Source: Clostridiaceae bacterium
GTDB taxonomy: Bacteria > Bacillota > Clostridia > Lachnospirales > Lachnospiraceae
Reading direction: 5' to 3'
NCBI GenBank assembly: GCA_910575795.1
Contig: CAJTGE010000018.1
Location: 47,410-111,409, forward strand
DNA length: 64,000 bases
Numbering within the stretch: the stretch's first letter is position 1; each line of letters opens with the position of its first letter. The notes below the pieces were generated by a model. The model ran no database searches and had not been told where the DNA came from. It saw nothing but the letters and a program-made list of their open reading frames with translations. Below, piece after piece: positions 1 to 8,457 of this stretch. The position numbers and the translations under genes are program-made.

Positions 1-66
1 GATATAATGGACAGCCATGATTTCGTTTTCACGGGCCGGGCCGGAGCTTTTTCCTCCGCCCACTTA

Positions 67-121
67 TATGTACTCTCGGACTCTACCCCCGCAAATCAGG
101 CGCGGTGAGAGCCCGAGAGTG
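67..121. repeat. Family C palindromic repeat, copy C1
   Basis: The sequence opens with TATGTACTCTCGG and closes with a matching CCGAGAGT. An internal AAATCAGGCGC resembles the cores at 56571-56615 and 47819-47981. It lies directly downstream of the minus-strand permease stop, so it may help end that transcript. The right end is degenerate compared with copies C4 and C5. Confidence 0.6.
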
Positions 122-124
122 GAT

Positions 125-1249
125 TTATGAGCGGCGAAAGCGCTCGATCTCGCGCCAGAGCGCCCGCGCATTCTCAATCAGGCCATCAAACGCCCCATAC
201 TTATAAAAATTAATAAACAAAAGGCCCACAGGCACGGCCAGGATCATGCCGGCAATCCCGCGCGCCTTAAAGCCGATATACAGCAGAAACAGCGTCATCA
301 GCGGCGGGATCCCCATGGAATCCCCCACGATCTTCGGCTGAATAATCTGGCGCACCACCTGAGTCAGGATGTAAATCAGGATCAGGCCCGCTCCATACGC
401 ATATTCGCCTGTAAAAAGCTTGATCGCCGCCCACGGAAGCAGCACGGTCCCGGTCCCGAATATGGGCAGGAAATCCAGCAGGGCGATGAGCACAGCCAGC
501 ACAAGCCCGTACCGCACGCCCAGCACAAGAAGCCCTGCGGCCAATATGCCCGCCACCACGAACATAATCCGAAACTGCGCCAGAAAATAGCCGCCGATCA
601 GGCCCTTTGCATCCCTTTTTAAATACTCCGTATACTGGAACACGGCGCGCGGCAGATGCGCCGTGAGCCAGCCCATGACTGCCTCCCGCTCTGCCAGGAA
701 CAGGTACGAGGCCAGAAACATCACGATCGTATTCACCATCGCATTCGGTATGCCTCTCGCCACGCTTCCGGCCAGCTCCACCGTCGGCACCGCCGCCTTT
801 GACACCAGACCCCCGATGCTTCCCCTCACAGCCTCCCAGAGCCCGGAGAGAAGGCCGCTCATGCCGTCCGGCAAAAAGGAAAACAGCCGTTCGCCGTTTG
901 CAAACGCCCCGTCGATCTCCAGCAGCGCGTGCTCATACAGGGCCGGGATATCGGCGGCAAAGGCCGACAGCTCCCGGTAAACCAGCAGGACCGCCAGGTA
1001 GATAAGCCCAATCACTGCCGCAAGCGCCGTTACCATGACCGCTATGGAGCTGTGCCGTCTCACAATCCGCAGGCGGCGTTCCAGATAACGGACCGGCGCG
1101 TTGGCCGCCATGGCGACCAGCCATCCGACGACGAACGGCATAAAAAAGCTCAAAAGCTTAGGCCCCCACACGCAGGCCAGGTAAATCCCGGCCAGAGGAA
1201 ACGCGACATTGAGCAGCATCCGGACATACCGCTTTACGTCCTCTGTCAT
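125..1249 (-). CDS. AI-2E family permease, YtvI-like sporulation membrane protein
   Basis: This is a 374-residue polytopic membrane protein with about seven hydrophobic segments: two near residues 12-50, one near 68-90, and a dense cluster from about 165 to 350. The N-terminal pattern (GIYLACVWGPKLLSFFMPFV) and the late PKIVGDSMGIPP motif are typical of the AI-2E/PerM family, and the length fits the YtvI branch of spore formers. Family members are transporters or exporters of poorly defined substrates; a sporulation role is inferred only from YtvI similarity. Its ATG overlaps the TGA of the upstream aminotransferase (ATGA), so the two are probably cotranscribed. Confidence 0.85.
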   Translation of the reverse strand: MTEDVKRYVRMLLNVAFPLAGIYLACVWGPKLLSFFMPFVVGWLVAMAANAPVRYLERRLRIVRRHSSIAVMVTALAAVIGLIYLAVLLVYRELSAFAADIPALYEHALLEIDGAFANGERLFSFLPDGMSGLLSGLWEAVRGSIGGLVSKAAVPTVELAGSVARGIPNAMVNTIVMFLASYLFLAEREAVMGWLTAHLPRAVFQYTEYLKRDAKGLIGGYFLAQFRIMFVVAGILAAGLLVLGVRYGLVLAVLIALLDFLPIFGTGTVLLPWAAIKLFTGEYAYGAGLILIYILTQVVRQIIQPKIVGDSMGIPPLMTLFLLYIGFKARGIAGMILAVPVGLLFINFYKYGAFDGLIENARALWREIERFRRS

Positions 1250-2439
1250 ATCAGGCCGTAGTGTTGCGCAATCGCCCGGAACGCGGGCAGAGAGCGCTCG
1301 ATCTGTTCATAGGACACACAGTACGCAAGCCGCACATATCCGCCGCAGGCGAATGAGCTTCCCGGAACCACCAGGACATTGTGTTTCTTGCAGACCTCGC
1401 AGAACTCCTTCTCATCCTCCTCCGGAGATTTCATAAAGAGATAAAATGCGCCCTGCGGTTTCACGCATGTGAACCCGCACTCCCGCAAACCGTTGTACAG
1501 GAGATTCCGGTTCCGGTCATACGCCGCCACATCCACCTCCGCGTCCAGACAGCGCCCAATCACGCGCTGCATCAGGGAGGGCGCGTTCACGCAGCCCAGG
1601 ACGCGGTTCGCAATCGAGGCCGCCTTAAAGACCTCTCCCGCACTTTCCATCTCATCCGGGATCACCAGATAGCCGATCCGCTCCCCGGGCAGGGACAGGG
1701 ACTTGCTGAACGAATAGCAGATAACCGTATTCCTGTAATACCCGGTGACAAAAGGAACCTTTACGCCGTCATACGCCAGCTCCCGGTACGGCTCATCTGA
1801 GATCAGGGCGATCTGCGACTGGAATTCCCCCTGCTTCCTCTCAAGGATCCCTGCGATCCGTCTCAGCGTCTCATCCGAATAAACCACGCCTGTGGGGTTA
1901 TTCGGCGTATTGATGATCACCGCCTTAGTCCGCTTGCTGATCCGCTTCTCAAATTCCTCAAGATCCGGCTGGAAATCTGCGGTATTGGGGGGTACGACGC
2001 GCAGCTCCCCGTCATAATTGCGCACATATGAGCCGTACTCCACAAAATACGGGGCAAACGTTACCACCTCGTCGCCCGGATCCAGAATGGTCTTTAAGAT
2101 CACATTCAGCCCGCTGGCCGCCCCGACCGTCATCAGGATATTCCCCTTGTGGAACCGCGTCCCAAAGCGCCGGTTCAGCGAAGCGGCGACCGCCTCCCGC
2201 ACATCCTCATAGCCCGCGTTGGACATGTAGCCGTGGACAAACAGGGAATCCTCCTGCTCCAGGATATCCAGAATCGCCTCCTTTACCTCACCCGGCGCAG
2301 GGACGCTCGGATTTCCGAGGCTGAAATCAAACACATTTTCCCGGCCGTAAAGGCGCGCCAGCCGGTTTCCCTCCTCGAACATCATCCGGATCGCGGAATT
2401 GTTCTGAATCATCGGCGTCATTTTTTTGGAAATCATCAT
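1246..2439 (-). CDS. Pyridoxal-phosphate-dependent class I/II aminotransferase
   Basis: The 397-residue fold-type I aminotransferase shows the substrate/PLP loop NTPNNPTG near residue 178 and the Schiff-base lysine in SFSKSLSLPGERIGY near residue 245. An arginine late in the chain (GGYVRLAY) fits carboxylate binding. The family moves amino groups between an amino acid and a 2-oxoacid, with aspartate or alanine as usual donors, but the substrate cannot be told from sequence. The start is the first of two ATGs with AAGGGG seven bases upstream, overlapping the TGA of the preceding polymerase-like gene. The ATGA overlaps on both sides suggest a translationally coupled three-gene unit. Confidence 0.88.
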   Translation of the reverse strand: MMISKKMTPMIQNNSAIRMMFEEGNRLARLYGRENVFDFSLGNPSVPAPGEVKEAILDILEQEDSLFVHGYMSNAGYEDVREAVAASLNRRFGTRFHKGNILMTVGAASGLNVILKTILDPGDEVVTFAPYFVEYGSYVRNYDGELRVVPPNTADFQPDLEEFEKRISKRTKAVIINTPNNPTGVVYSDETLRRIAGILERKQGEFQSQIALISDEPYRELAYDGVKVPFVTGYYRNTVICYSFSKSLSLPGERIGYLVIPDEMESAGEVFKAASIANRVLGCVNAPSLMQRVIGRCLDAEVDVAAYDRNRNLLYNGLRECGFTCVKPQGAFYLFMKSPEEDEKEFCEVCKKHNVLVVPGSSFACGGYVRLAYCVSYEQIERSLPAFRAIAQHYGLI

Positions 2440-3785
2440 AATAAAGCCCCTTTCTTAATCGCAAAGCGCCTGCCTCCCTTACGGCGCCCGCTCCCGGACA
2501 GGCCGCTTCCCTTAAAAAAGGAGACATAAAGCGCCGCCGCCCCTGTGACTGCCAGATAAAACCAGGTCGCGGGATTGCTGAACCACGTTGTAAAAAAGGA
2601 TAAAAGCAGATAAAACGCCATCTGCGCATACAGCAGGTACAGGATGGGATTGCGCACATGCTCCATCTTCCGCATCAGGACAAAGGATACAAAGCCCAGG
2701 ACACAGGAAAACATCAGCACGCCGAGCAGCCCAAAATCATAATATGCGTCATAAATCAGCGTTAATGTCGTCATCTCCGTCCTGGTGACAAAAACCGGCC
2801 CCGGCGTCAGGGACGGATACAGAAATTTCAGCCCGCTTAAGCTCCACAGAGGGGCCAGCATCCGCATGCCCCATGTGTGCCCCGCGCCCTGCCCGGTCAG
2901 GCAGTTAAAATTATCGTAATTGTTGGCCACATACATATAGGGCTGTGAAAGAAAGAGCGGCATCTTCTCCTGCTTCATCTCAAAAACGGCCTTTAAATAC
3001 GCGCTGTCATGGCTTCTGGCAGCCGTCATCGCCACATACGCCGCGGCAAACGCCGCCGCCGCGCCCAAAAGGATGGGCAGGCGCACCCGTTCCCCCATCT
3101 GGATATACGTAAAGGCCGCCAGAAGCACTGCCAGAAGAAGCTGGGAACGCGACACACAGAGAACGGGAATCAGCAGGGCCAGCGCGTCCATCACAAGAAG
3201 CGCCGCGGTCTGCGTCTGATTTCGGCCCCGGTCAATACAGAAATACATCACGGAAAGGGACGGCACAAGCGCGCACGACACGGTCACATAATGGATCCCC
3301 GTCAGGTGGAAATACGAATACGCGTGCGGAACCCCCCTCACGAAAAGCGGGACATAGCCAAGCGCCGCCGCCTCGGCCGCAAAACACCCGGCTGACAGCA
3401 CGGTAAGGATACAGGCCGCCGCAAAGATCGGCTGCTTCGCATCCCCAAAATCCGCGCGCCGGCTCTGGCGGTTCCACCTCGCGCCGCTTCCGCCCTCCAG
3501 ATACCAGAAGACCGCATAAAAACCGGAAAACGCAGCCAGAAACGAAAGCCAGGTCATGGCATTCCAGTCCTGGCTTAAACGGCTGAGCCGCAGGGCGGCC
3601 AGCCCCTGCCCGCCCACAAAGGACAGCGCAAACAGGGCGCGCAGGTGGAGCGCGTTCCCGGACCGCCTGTAATCCTCATAATACAGCCACAGCGCCGCCC
3701 CCAGAAGGCAGAGCCCGGCCGGATACGGATGCCGGCTCATAGCAAACATCCAGGCCGCCCCATAGCACAATACATAAACGATCAT
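2436..3785 (-). CDS. Wzy/O-antigen-polymerase-like polytopic membrane protein
   Basis: The protein has 449 residues with roughly eleven or twelve predicted membrane helices spread evenly over the chain and a larger loop around residues 270-350. This is the layout of oligosaccharide repeat-unit polymerases of the Wzy type, which join lipid-linked glycan units on the outer face of the membrane. No glycosyltransferase genes are adjacent, so a capsule-locus role is not supported by context. Assignment rests on topology and general resemblance, not on a diagnostic motif. It could be another multi-span membrane protein. Confidence 0.6.
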   Translation of the reverse strand: MIVYVLCYGAAWMFAMSRHPYPAGLCLLGAALWLYYEDYRRSGNALHLRALFALSFVGGQGLAALRLSRLSQDWNAMTWLSFLAAFSGFYAVFWYLEGGSGARWNRQSRRADFGDAKQPIFAAACILTVLSAGCFAAEAAALGYVPLFVRGVPHAYSYFHLTGIHYVTVSCALVPSLSVMYFCIDRGRNQTQTAALLVMDALALLIPVLCVSRSQLLLAVLLAAFTYIQMGERVRLPILLGAAAAFAAAYVAMTAARSHDSAYLKAVFEMKQEKMPLFLSQPYMYVANNYDNFNCLTGQGAGHTWGMRMLAPLWSLSGLKFLYPSLTPGPVFVTRTEMTTLTLIYDAYYDFGLLGVLMFSCVLGFVSFVLMRKMEHVRNPILYLLYAQMAFYLLLSFFTTWFSNPATWFYLAVTGAAALYVSFFKGSGLSGSGRRKGGRRFAIKKGALL

Positions 3786-3882
3786 GAACTTGTTTCCCTT
3801 CCATAAGACGGAAGGGCCGCGTTTCTCCTTCGCCGCCCTTCCCTTTTCGTGTCCGCGCCCTCACGCGATGCCGCGTGCAGAC

Positions 3883-4146
3883 CTATTCCCCCAGTCCCTC
3901 GTCCACAATCCGCAGCATGGAGGACAGCGCTTCCTCCTCGTCCCGTCCCTCACAGATAAATTCGATCTCGTCCCCGCACTTAATACACGCGCCCAGCACG
4001 CTCAGCACGCTTTTTGCGTTGGAGATCGTATCCCTGAATTTAAACGTAACGGAACACTCATGCCTCGACGCCTCATTGCACAGGATCCCGGCCGGCCTCA
4101 GATGGAGGCCCGTTGAATTTTTAATTGTCGCCATCGCGCGAACCAT
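3883..4146 (-). CDS. ptsH: HPr family phosphocarrier protein
   Basis: Starting at the ATG behind GGAGG (nine-base spacing) gives 87 residues, the usual HPr length. In this numbering the phosphorylated histidine is exactly His15 (GLHLRPA) and the regulatory serine is exactly Ser46 (NAKSVL). Both the EI/PTS phosphotransfer site and the HPr-kinase site are therefore kept, unlike Crh, which lacks His15. HPr passes phosphate from EI to sugar-specific EIIA proteins and, as Ser46-P, works in carbon catabolite control. It is isolated here from any ptsI gene and follows the c-di-AMP genes, so it could be a second HPr-like paralogue. A longer frame begins at 4179 but lacks a good ribosome binding site. 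Confidence 0.85.
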   Translation of the reverse strand: MVRAMATIKNSTGLHLRPAGILCNEASRHECSVTFKFRDTISNAKSVLSVLGACIKCGDEIEFICEGRDEEEALSSMLRIVDEGLGE

Positions 4147-4237
4147 CGCCAAACACCTCCGTTTCTTCCTTTCTGTCAAACCGATATGGCCGCTGTCGCC
4201 ATAAACATGCGGCCCTCACAGCATCATCTCAATATTT

Positions 4238-5578
4238 TTACTGCGTCTCTCCCTCTGTCTCTGCCGCAGTTTCCGCTTCCGTCTCCGGGCCGGCCCCGGC
4301 GGCCGCTTCCTGGGCGCCTTCCGCTTCATTCGGCCTGTCCGCCTCTGCCACGGTCACCGTAACCGGGGACGAGGCGATCACCTCAAACGCGTCATCCAGC
4401 CGGATCTGAGCCGTGACCGTGTGGACGCCGGGCGTAAGGCCCGTCACGTCCGCCTGTATATTCATTTTATCCACAGAAAGACTGTCCAAATCCTCTTTTA
4501 AGCCCCTCACACGGATCTCTGCCTTTGAATCTCCCAGGGAATAGCTTAGTGAATCCTCCTGGCCGGTAAGCGTGATATCCTTTGCCTCTGCCGTAAAGCT
4601 CCGCTCCCTCAGCCGCTCCACCCGAAGCGTGATCTCCACCACCGTATTCTCCAGCCCGGCGATGCTCAGCTTGGGATCCAGATGATCCGCCAGATCAATC
4701 TGGCACACCTTATCCTGCGTCGCGCCCTGGATATTCAGGGCCGGATCCTGGATGGTAATGGTGTTTAAAGAAGCCAGATCGGATTTAAGCCCCGCCACGG
4801 ATATGGTGCGCAGACTCGCCTCCGCGCCCGTGTAGCGGTATCCGGCCGCCACCTCGCCGCTCACCACAAAATCAAGCGGAATCTCCCTGACCTTCAAAAT
4901 CTGCATCGAATAGGAAACATCGCCGCTCAAGGTGCGGACCGATTCGCCCAAATCCTTCAGCACATTTCCGTTTGCGTCATAGTACACAGGCGTCGCTATG
5001 CCGCTCACATCCGCCGTCGCTCCCTCTACGTCAAATTCGATTCCCACGCTGCTGATCTGCCCCATCAGGGAGACAGGCCCCCTGACCGATACCTGGGAGG
5101 GGATTATGGAAATCGTACCCGGCTGGCAGCCCTCGCCCGGCGTTCCGGCCGGCCGGGCCTCCAGGGCAAAGGATTTTGTAAGAATGTCCTCGGTCTGGAT
5201 CTTCAAAACCTCCGGAGCCTTCACCACCGGGGCCGATTCAAGCAAATCCTTATTTTTCAGGACCTCCACCCGGATCGGTATCGCGCCTGTCACATCATAC
5301 ATCTCCGACAGATCCACATAAGCCCTGAAATCCGTATCGCGCAGCCGGTACGCGTCCTTGGTCCGGATCTTGTAGCTTATGGTAGCCGTCTTCTTTCCAA
5401 CCACCTCATACGCCAGATTTGCCCGCTCCAGAATCGAATCATTTACAATCTCAACCTCAATCTCCTGTGTCGCCGTCACAATCGGGTTGGCGATATTGAC
5501 CACAGCCAGCCACACAAAGAATGCGCAGAACAGCGAGAGAAGCTTGATCCACAAATTTCTAGTCAGCCTTTCTTTCAT
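4238..5578 (-). CDS. cdaR: CdaR/YbbR-domain regulator of diadenylate cyclase
   Basis: This 446-residue protein has one N-terminal membrane anchor (about residues 10-30) and then a long extracytoplasmic region of repeated YbbR-like beta domains, recognisable by recurring blocks such as VSVRGP and ITVAGLKSDL-type strands. The C-terminus is a low-complexity Ala/Glu tail of about 35 residues. CdaR binds and modulates the membrane cyclase CdaA. Its start lies 20 bases inside the cdaA end, so the genes are coupled. In many Firmicutes glmM follows; here an HPr gene follows instead. Confidence 0.9.
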   Translation of the reverse strand: MKERLTRNLWIKLLSLFCAFFVWLAVVNIANPIVTATQEIEVEIVNDSILERANLAYEVVGKKTATISYKIRTKDAYRLRDTDFRAYVDLSEMYDVTGAIPIRVEVLKNKDLLESAPVVKAPEVLKIQTEDILTKSFALEARPAGTPGEGCQPGTISIIPSQVSVRGPVSLMGQISSVGIEFDVEGATADVSGIATPVYYDANGNVLKDLGESVRTLSGDVSYSMQILKVREIPLDFVVSGEVAAGYRYTGAEASLRTISVAGLKSDLASLNTITIQDPALNIQGATQDKVCQIDLADHLDPKLSIAGLENTVVEITLRVERLRERSFTAEAKDITLTGQEDSLSYSLGDSKAEIRVRGLKEDLDSLSVDKMNIQADVTGLTPGVHTVTAQIRLDDAFEVIASSPVTVTVAEADRPNEAEGAQEAAAGAGPETEAETAAETEGETQ

Positions 5579-6431
5579 TCCTCCGCCTTCCCTTCCAAAT
5601 CCTGAACCTTCCCGCTCCCGCGTCGTCCCGCTTTATCATGACAGAGAGAAGCCCGCGCAGATCCTCCGCGTCCGACACCCGGCGGAGCTGCCCGCCCGAG
5701 GCCACGGAAACGCGGCCCGTCTCCTCCGACACCACAAGGGTAATGCTGTCCGAGGATTCGCTGACTCCCACCGCCGCGCGGTGCCTGGTGCCCAGATCCT
5801 TGCTGATCGCCATGTTATCCGACAGCGGCAGGTAACATGTGGCCGCCGTCACACGGTTGCCGCGGATCACGACTGCGCCGTCGTGAAGCGGCGTATTGTG
5901 CTCGAAAATATTGATCAGAAGCTGGCTCGTCACAATACCGTCCACCTGGATCCCCGTGCGCTCGATCTCATTCAGCTTCGTCGTCCGCTCAATCACCATC
6001 AAAGCGCCGGTCTTCACTTTGCCCATCTCAAAGCAGGCCCGCACCAGCTCATGGATCGTCTTCTCCGTAAACGCCTCGTTCTGCTTCTCATCCTCCTGCG
6101 CAAACAGGCTGGTGAGCACGTTCCTGCTCCCGAGCTGCTCCAATGCCTTCCTGAGCTCCGGCTGAAAAATAATCAGAATCGCCGTCACCGCGATATAGGA
6201 GATCTTCTCCAGAAGCCACAGGATCGTATCCAGCTCCATCACAGCGGCAAACATGAAAAATGCAAGGATAAACAGAATCCCTTTAAGGAGCGTCCATGCC
6301 CTTGTATTCTTTATCCAGACCAGCACCTCATAGATTACGATGGCAATGATCGCAATCTCCAGAAAGTTTTTTATCGTAATCTTCGGTACAAACGAGATCC
6401 AGGAATAGATCTCCTTTAAAAATTCTGCCAT
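5559..6431 (-). CDS. cdaA: Diadenylate cyclase CdaA
   Basis: The 290-residue protein has three N-terminal membrane helices (about residues 17-95) followed by a DAC domain. The signature DGA motif is in LHDGAVVIRGN near residue 185 and the RHR motif is in GTRHRAAVG near residue 216; both are needed for condensing two ATP into c-di-AMP. C-di-AMP controls potassium and osmolyte transport and cell-wall balance. The gene precedes and overlaps cdaR, the classical arrangement. Confidence 0.96.
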   Translation of the reverse strand: MAEFLKEIYSWISFVPKITIKNFLEIAIIAIVIYEVLVWIKNTRAWTLLKGILFILAFFMFAAVMELDTILWLLEKISYIAVTAILIIFQPELRKALEQLGSRNVLTSLFAQEDEKQNEAFTEKTIHELVRACFEMGKVKTGALMVIERTTKLNEIERTGIQVDGIVTSQLLINIFEHNTPLHDGAVVIRGNRVTAATCYLPLSDNMAISKDLGTRHRAAVGVSESSDSITLVVSEETGRVSVASGGQLRRVSDAEDLRGLLSVMIKRDDAGAGRFRIWKGRRRNERKAD

Positions 6432-6475
6432 GCATCCACTTCCCTTAAAAGCGCGGGCGCCGGGCGGACGCAGAT

Positions 6476-7417
6476 TCAGCGCCTGGCCGCCTTGCGCGTA
6501 TTAATCCTTTTTACCTTAACGTCCGGCCTTGTCACCGTAAGCTTCGGGACCGCCTTCACATAATAATAATACTCGTCATCCTCAAACTGCACGTATTCCG
6601 TCCTGCTATAGTCTACGGCAAAAACAAAAAAATGGTACGCCCCGGCCGCTGCGCAGGACAGCACAATCCCAAGCGTCATCTCCGGCAGCGACATCTCCAC
6701 GCCGAACCGGAAATCCCCCACAAAAATGACCACCACCTGCGCGATCACACCCGCCGCGATGGCGATGATCCAGGAATAGCTGACGGACCACCTCTTAATC
6801 AGATGAACAACCAGGACGCCCAGACAGCAGGCGGCCATCATCACCAGCATGACCTGATTGCCCAGAAGGCCCTTCACAGCCCCGATAAAGACCTGCGTCA
6901 TCTCCTCCTGCCCGCTGCCGGCCAGAAAGCCGCTGTTCATCTTTGTATACAGCATCACATAATAAATGAAAATCCCGCAGCACATGGGAATCACGGAAAG
7001 AAGGCTGCCCGCCAGCCCCGTAAGCAGCGGAATCACAAACGGCATCTTCAGAAAAAACAGAATCGGCGCCGCAAGAAGCAGCACGCTGTCCCCGGGCCGG
7101 AAGCTGTAGTAGAGAAGCGCCACCACCAGGATAAACACCAGCGTGATCACCGTCACCTCCATGGAAGCCGCCGAGAGCTGCGCCAGCAAAAAGCCGCCGC
7201 ACAAAAACGCGATCGCCCCGTAAGGAAGGCACGCGCATACAAAACCCATCCCCGCCGGAACTAGCGGCCCGCTGAGCTTTGGCATAAAACCCACGTTCTG
7301 GTTCATCAGAAAAACGGCCGTAAAGCCGACCGCAAAGCGGATCACCGGTATGGCAAACGCGCTGTACTTCGCGTAAAAGGCTTTAAGCCCCTCCTTAAAT
7401 ACAAGCAGTCCCATCAT
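6476..7417 (-). CDS. Unknown polytopic membrane protein upstream of cdaA
   Basis: The family was not recognised. The 313-residue protein has about eight to ten hydrophobic segments between residues 15 and 265, then a soluble tail rich in aspartate, glutamate and tyrosine (EDDEYYYYVKAVPKL) and a basic end (KVKRINTRKAARR). It starts in a pair of ATGs overlapping the TGA of the next upstream gene and ends 44 bases before cdaA, so it is likely in the c-di-AMP operon. A role tied to envelope or c-di-AMP biology is only suggested by position. The tyrosine-rich acidic stretch just after the membrane part is unusual. Confidence 0.75.
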   Translation of the reverse strand: MMGLLVFKEGLKAFYAKYSAFAIPVIRFAVGFTAVFLMNQNVGFMPKLSGPLVPAGMGFVCACLPYGAIAFLCGGFLLAQLSAASMEVTVITLVFILVVALLYYSFRPGDSVLLLAAPILFFLKMPFVIPLLTGLAGSLLSVIPMCCGIFIYYVMLYTKMNSGFLAGSGQEEMTQVFIGAVKGLLGNQVMLVMMAACCLGVLVVHLIKRWSVSYSWIIAIAAGVIAQVVVIFVGDFRFGVEMSLPEMTLGIVLSCAAAGAYHFFVFAVDYSRTEYVQFEDDEYYYYVKAVPKLTVTRPDVKVKRINTRKAARR

Positions 7418-7842
7418 ATGCGTCCGCCCTCCCTGGCCAGCTCCCTGGAACGGCTCTGATACTCATAACGCTTGTCCAGGTGCTTTAATTTCGAGATGTA
7501 GATGCGGTTCATCTTCACCTCATACTCATAACGCCTGCTGTATACCGCTACAACCAAAAGCAGGTAGGCCAAAAGCCCCGCGCCGTATATCCAGCCGCCC
7601 TTAAGCGCCAGGGCCGCCAGGCGCTCAAACTCCATGGTGCTTAAAAATTCATCCATATTCATCAGCACCCACAGGGCCAGAAGCATCAAAAAACACAGCG
7701 TATAGTGAATCAGACCGCTGATCAGGCCCCTGCTGATATAATCGCTCTTAAAATAACCGGACGCGTCCCTTAAGCAGCACTGGTTCTTCTTCTCAAACAT
7801 AGCCAGATCCGTCATCAGACGGATCTTTTCTTCATTCAGCAT
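7414..7842 (-). CDS. Small membrane protein, first gene of the cda cluster
   Basis: This unrecognised protein of about 142 residues begins at the ATG with GGAG nine bases upstream; a TTG at 7857 lies inside that ribosome binding site and is unlikely. It has two hydrophobic hairpins (about residues 40-60 and 85-105), flanked by a charged N-terminus and a long basic/aromatic C-terminal segment that may form a coiled coil. It overlaps the next gene by ATGA. The pair of unknown membrane proteins ahead of cdaA/cdaR looks like one transcription unit. Confidence 0.75.
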   Translation of the reverse strand: MLNEEKIRLMTDLAMFEKKNQCCLRDASGYFKSDYISRGLISGLIHYTLCFLMLLALWVLMNMDEFLSTMEFERLAALALKGGWIYGAGLLAYLLLVVAVYSRRYEYEVKMNRIYISKLKHLDKRYEYQSRSRELAREGGRI

Positions 7843-8109
7843 AATGTCACTCTCCAAACCTGATGCGCAAACATGTATGGTTCAAGCGGCTGTCCCGGCC
7901 GGGGCGCGCTGTCTGTAATACAGTAAGGAACTGTGAATAAAAGAGAAAATTTGCTTTTGTGCTGGCGCATGGCAGATTCTCTCTTTTTTAACGAGGCAGA
8001 CGGCCTGTGGAACAAACCTCTGATTGTTTTGCGTGGCTCATAGCATATGGAGTTATTATATCATAAGTTATGGTAAATGGCGAGCATATTACAGAATTTT
8101 CATAAAATT

Positions 8110-8432
8110 GTAATGTAACTGGGTTACTGTTCACGGCTGCGCCATTCACAGCAACATGATGCACACAAAATGGGCAGACTGCCCATTTTGGCGCCTGCTG
8201 CCCTCGGGTTTTCTGTGACCTTCGCTCACAAAAAACACCTCGCGGAATACTACCCGTAAACAGTAACGTAACTGGGTTACTGTTCACGGCTGCGCCGTTC
8301 ACAGCAACATGATGCACACAAAATGGGCAGACTGCCCATTTTGGCGCCTGCTGCCCTCGGGTTTTCTGTGACCTTCGCTCACAAAAAACACCTCGCGGAA
8401 TACTACCCGTAAACAGTAACGTAACTGGTTAC
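8110..8432. repeat. Tandem 153-bp repeat (two units plus partial third)
   Basis: Two near-identical units, 8110-8262 and 8263-8415, are followed by a 17-base stub at 8416-8432. Only a few bases differ (for example GCCATTC against GCCGTTC). Each unit contains one family A element bounded by GTTACTGTTCAC and GTAAACAGTAAC (8123-8267 and 8276-8420). Each also holds a small perfect palindrome around AAAATGGGCAGACTGCCCAT. An open frame of about 109 codons on the minus strand is only repeat sequence and is not a gene. Together with 7858-8109, which shows no gene, this fills the gap before the exporter operon. Confidence 0.9.
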
Positions 8433-8457
8433 TAAATGTTGCCGGTAATGGACCGGC

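Noticed and set aside
6632..7264. 210-codon plus-strand frame opposite the unknown membrane protein
   Set aside because: The composition (His/Gln/Arg-rich, no hydrophobic core) is typical of the antisense of a membrane protein gene, and no ribosome binding site is present.
7988..8317. 109-codon minus-strand frame with an internally repeated peptide
   Set aside because: It is a translation of the tandem 153-bp palindromic repeat, has no ribosome binding site, and repeats the same residues exactly with the DNA period.
8110..8432. Possible CRISPR array
   Set aside because: The units are 153 bp, nearly identical throughout, with no short repeat/unique spacer alternation and no cas genes.
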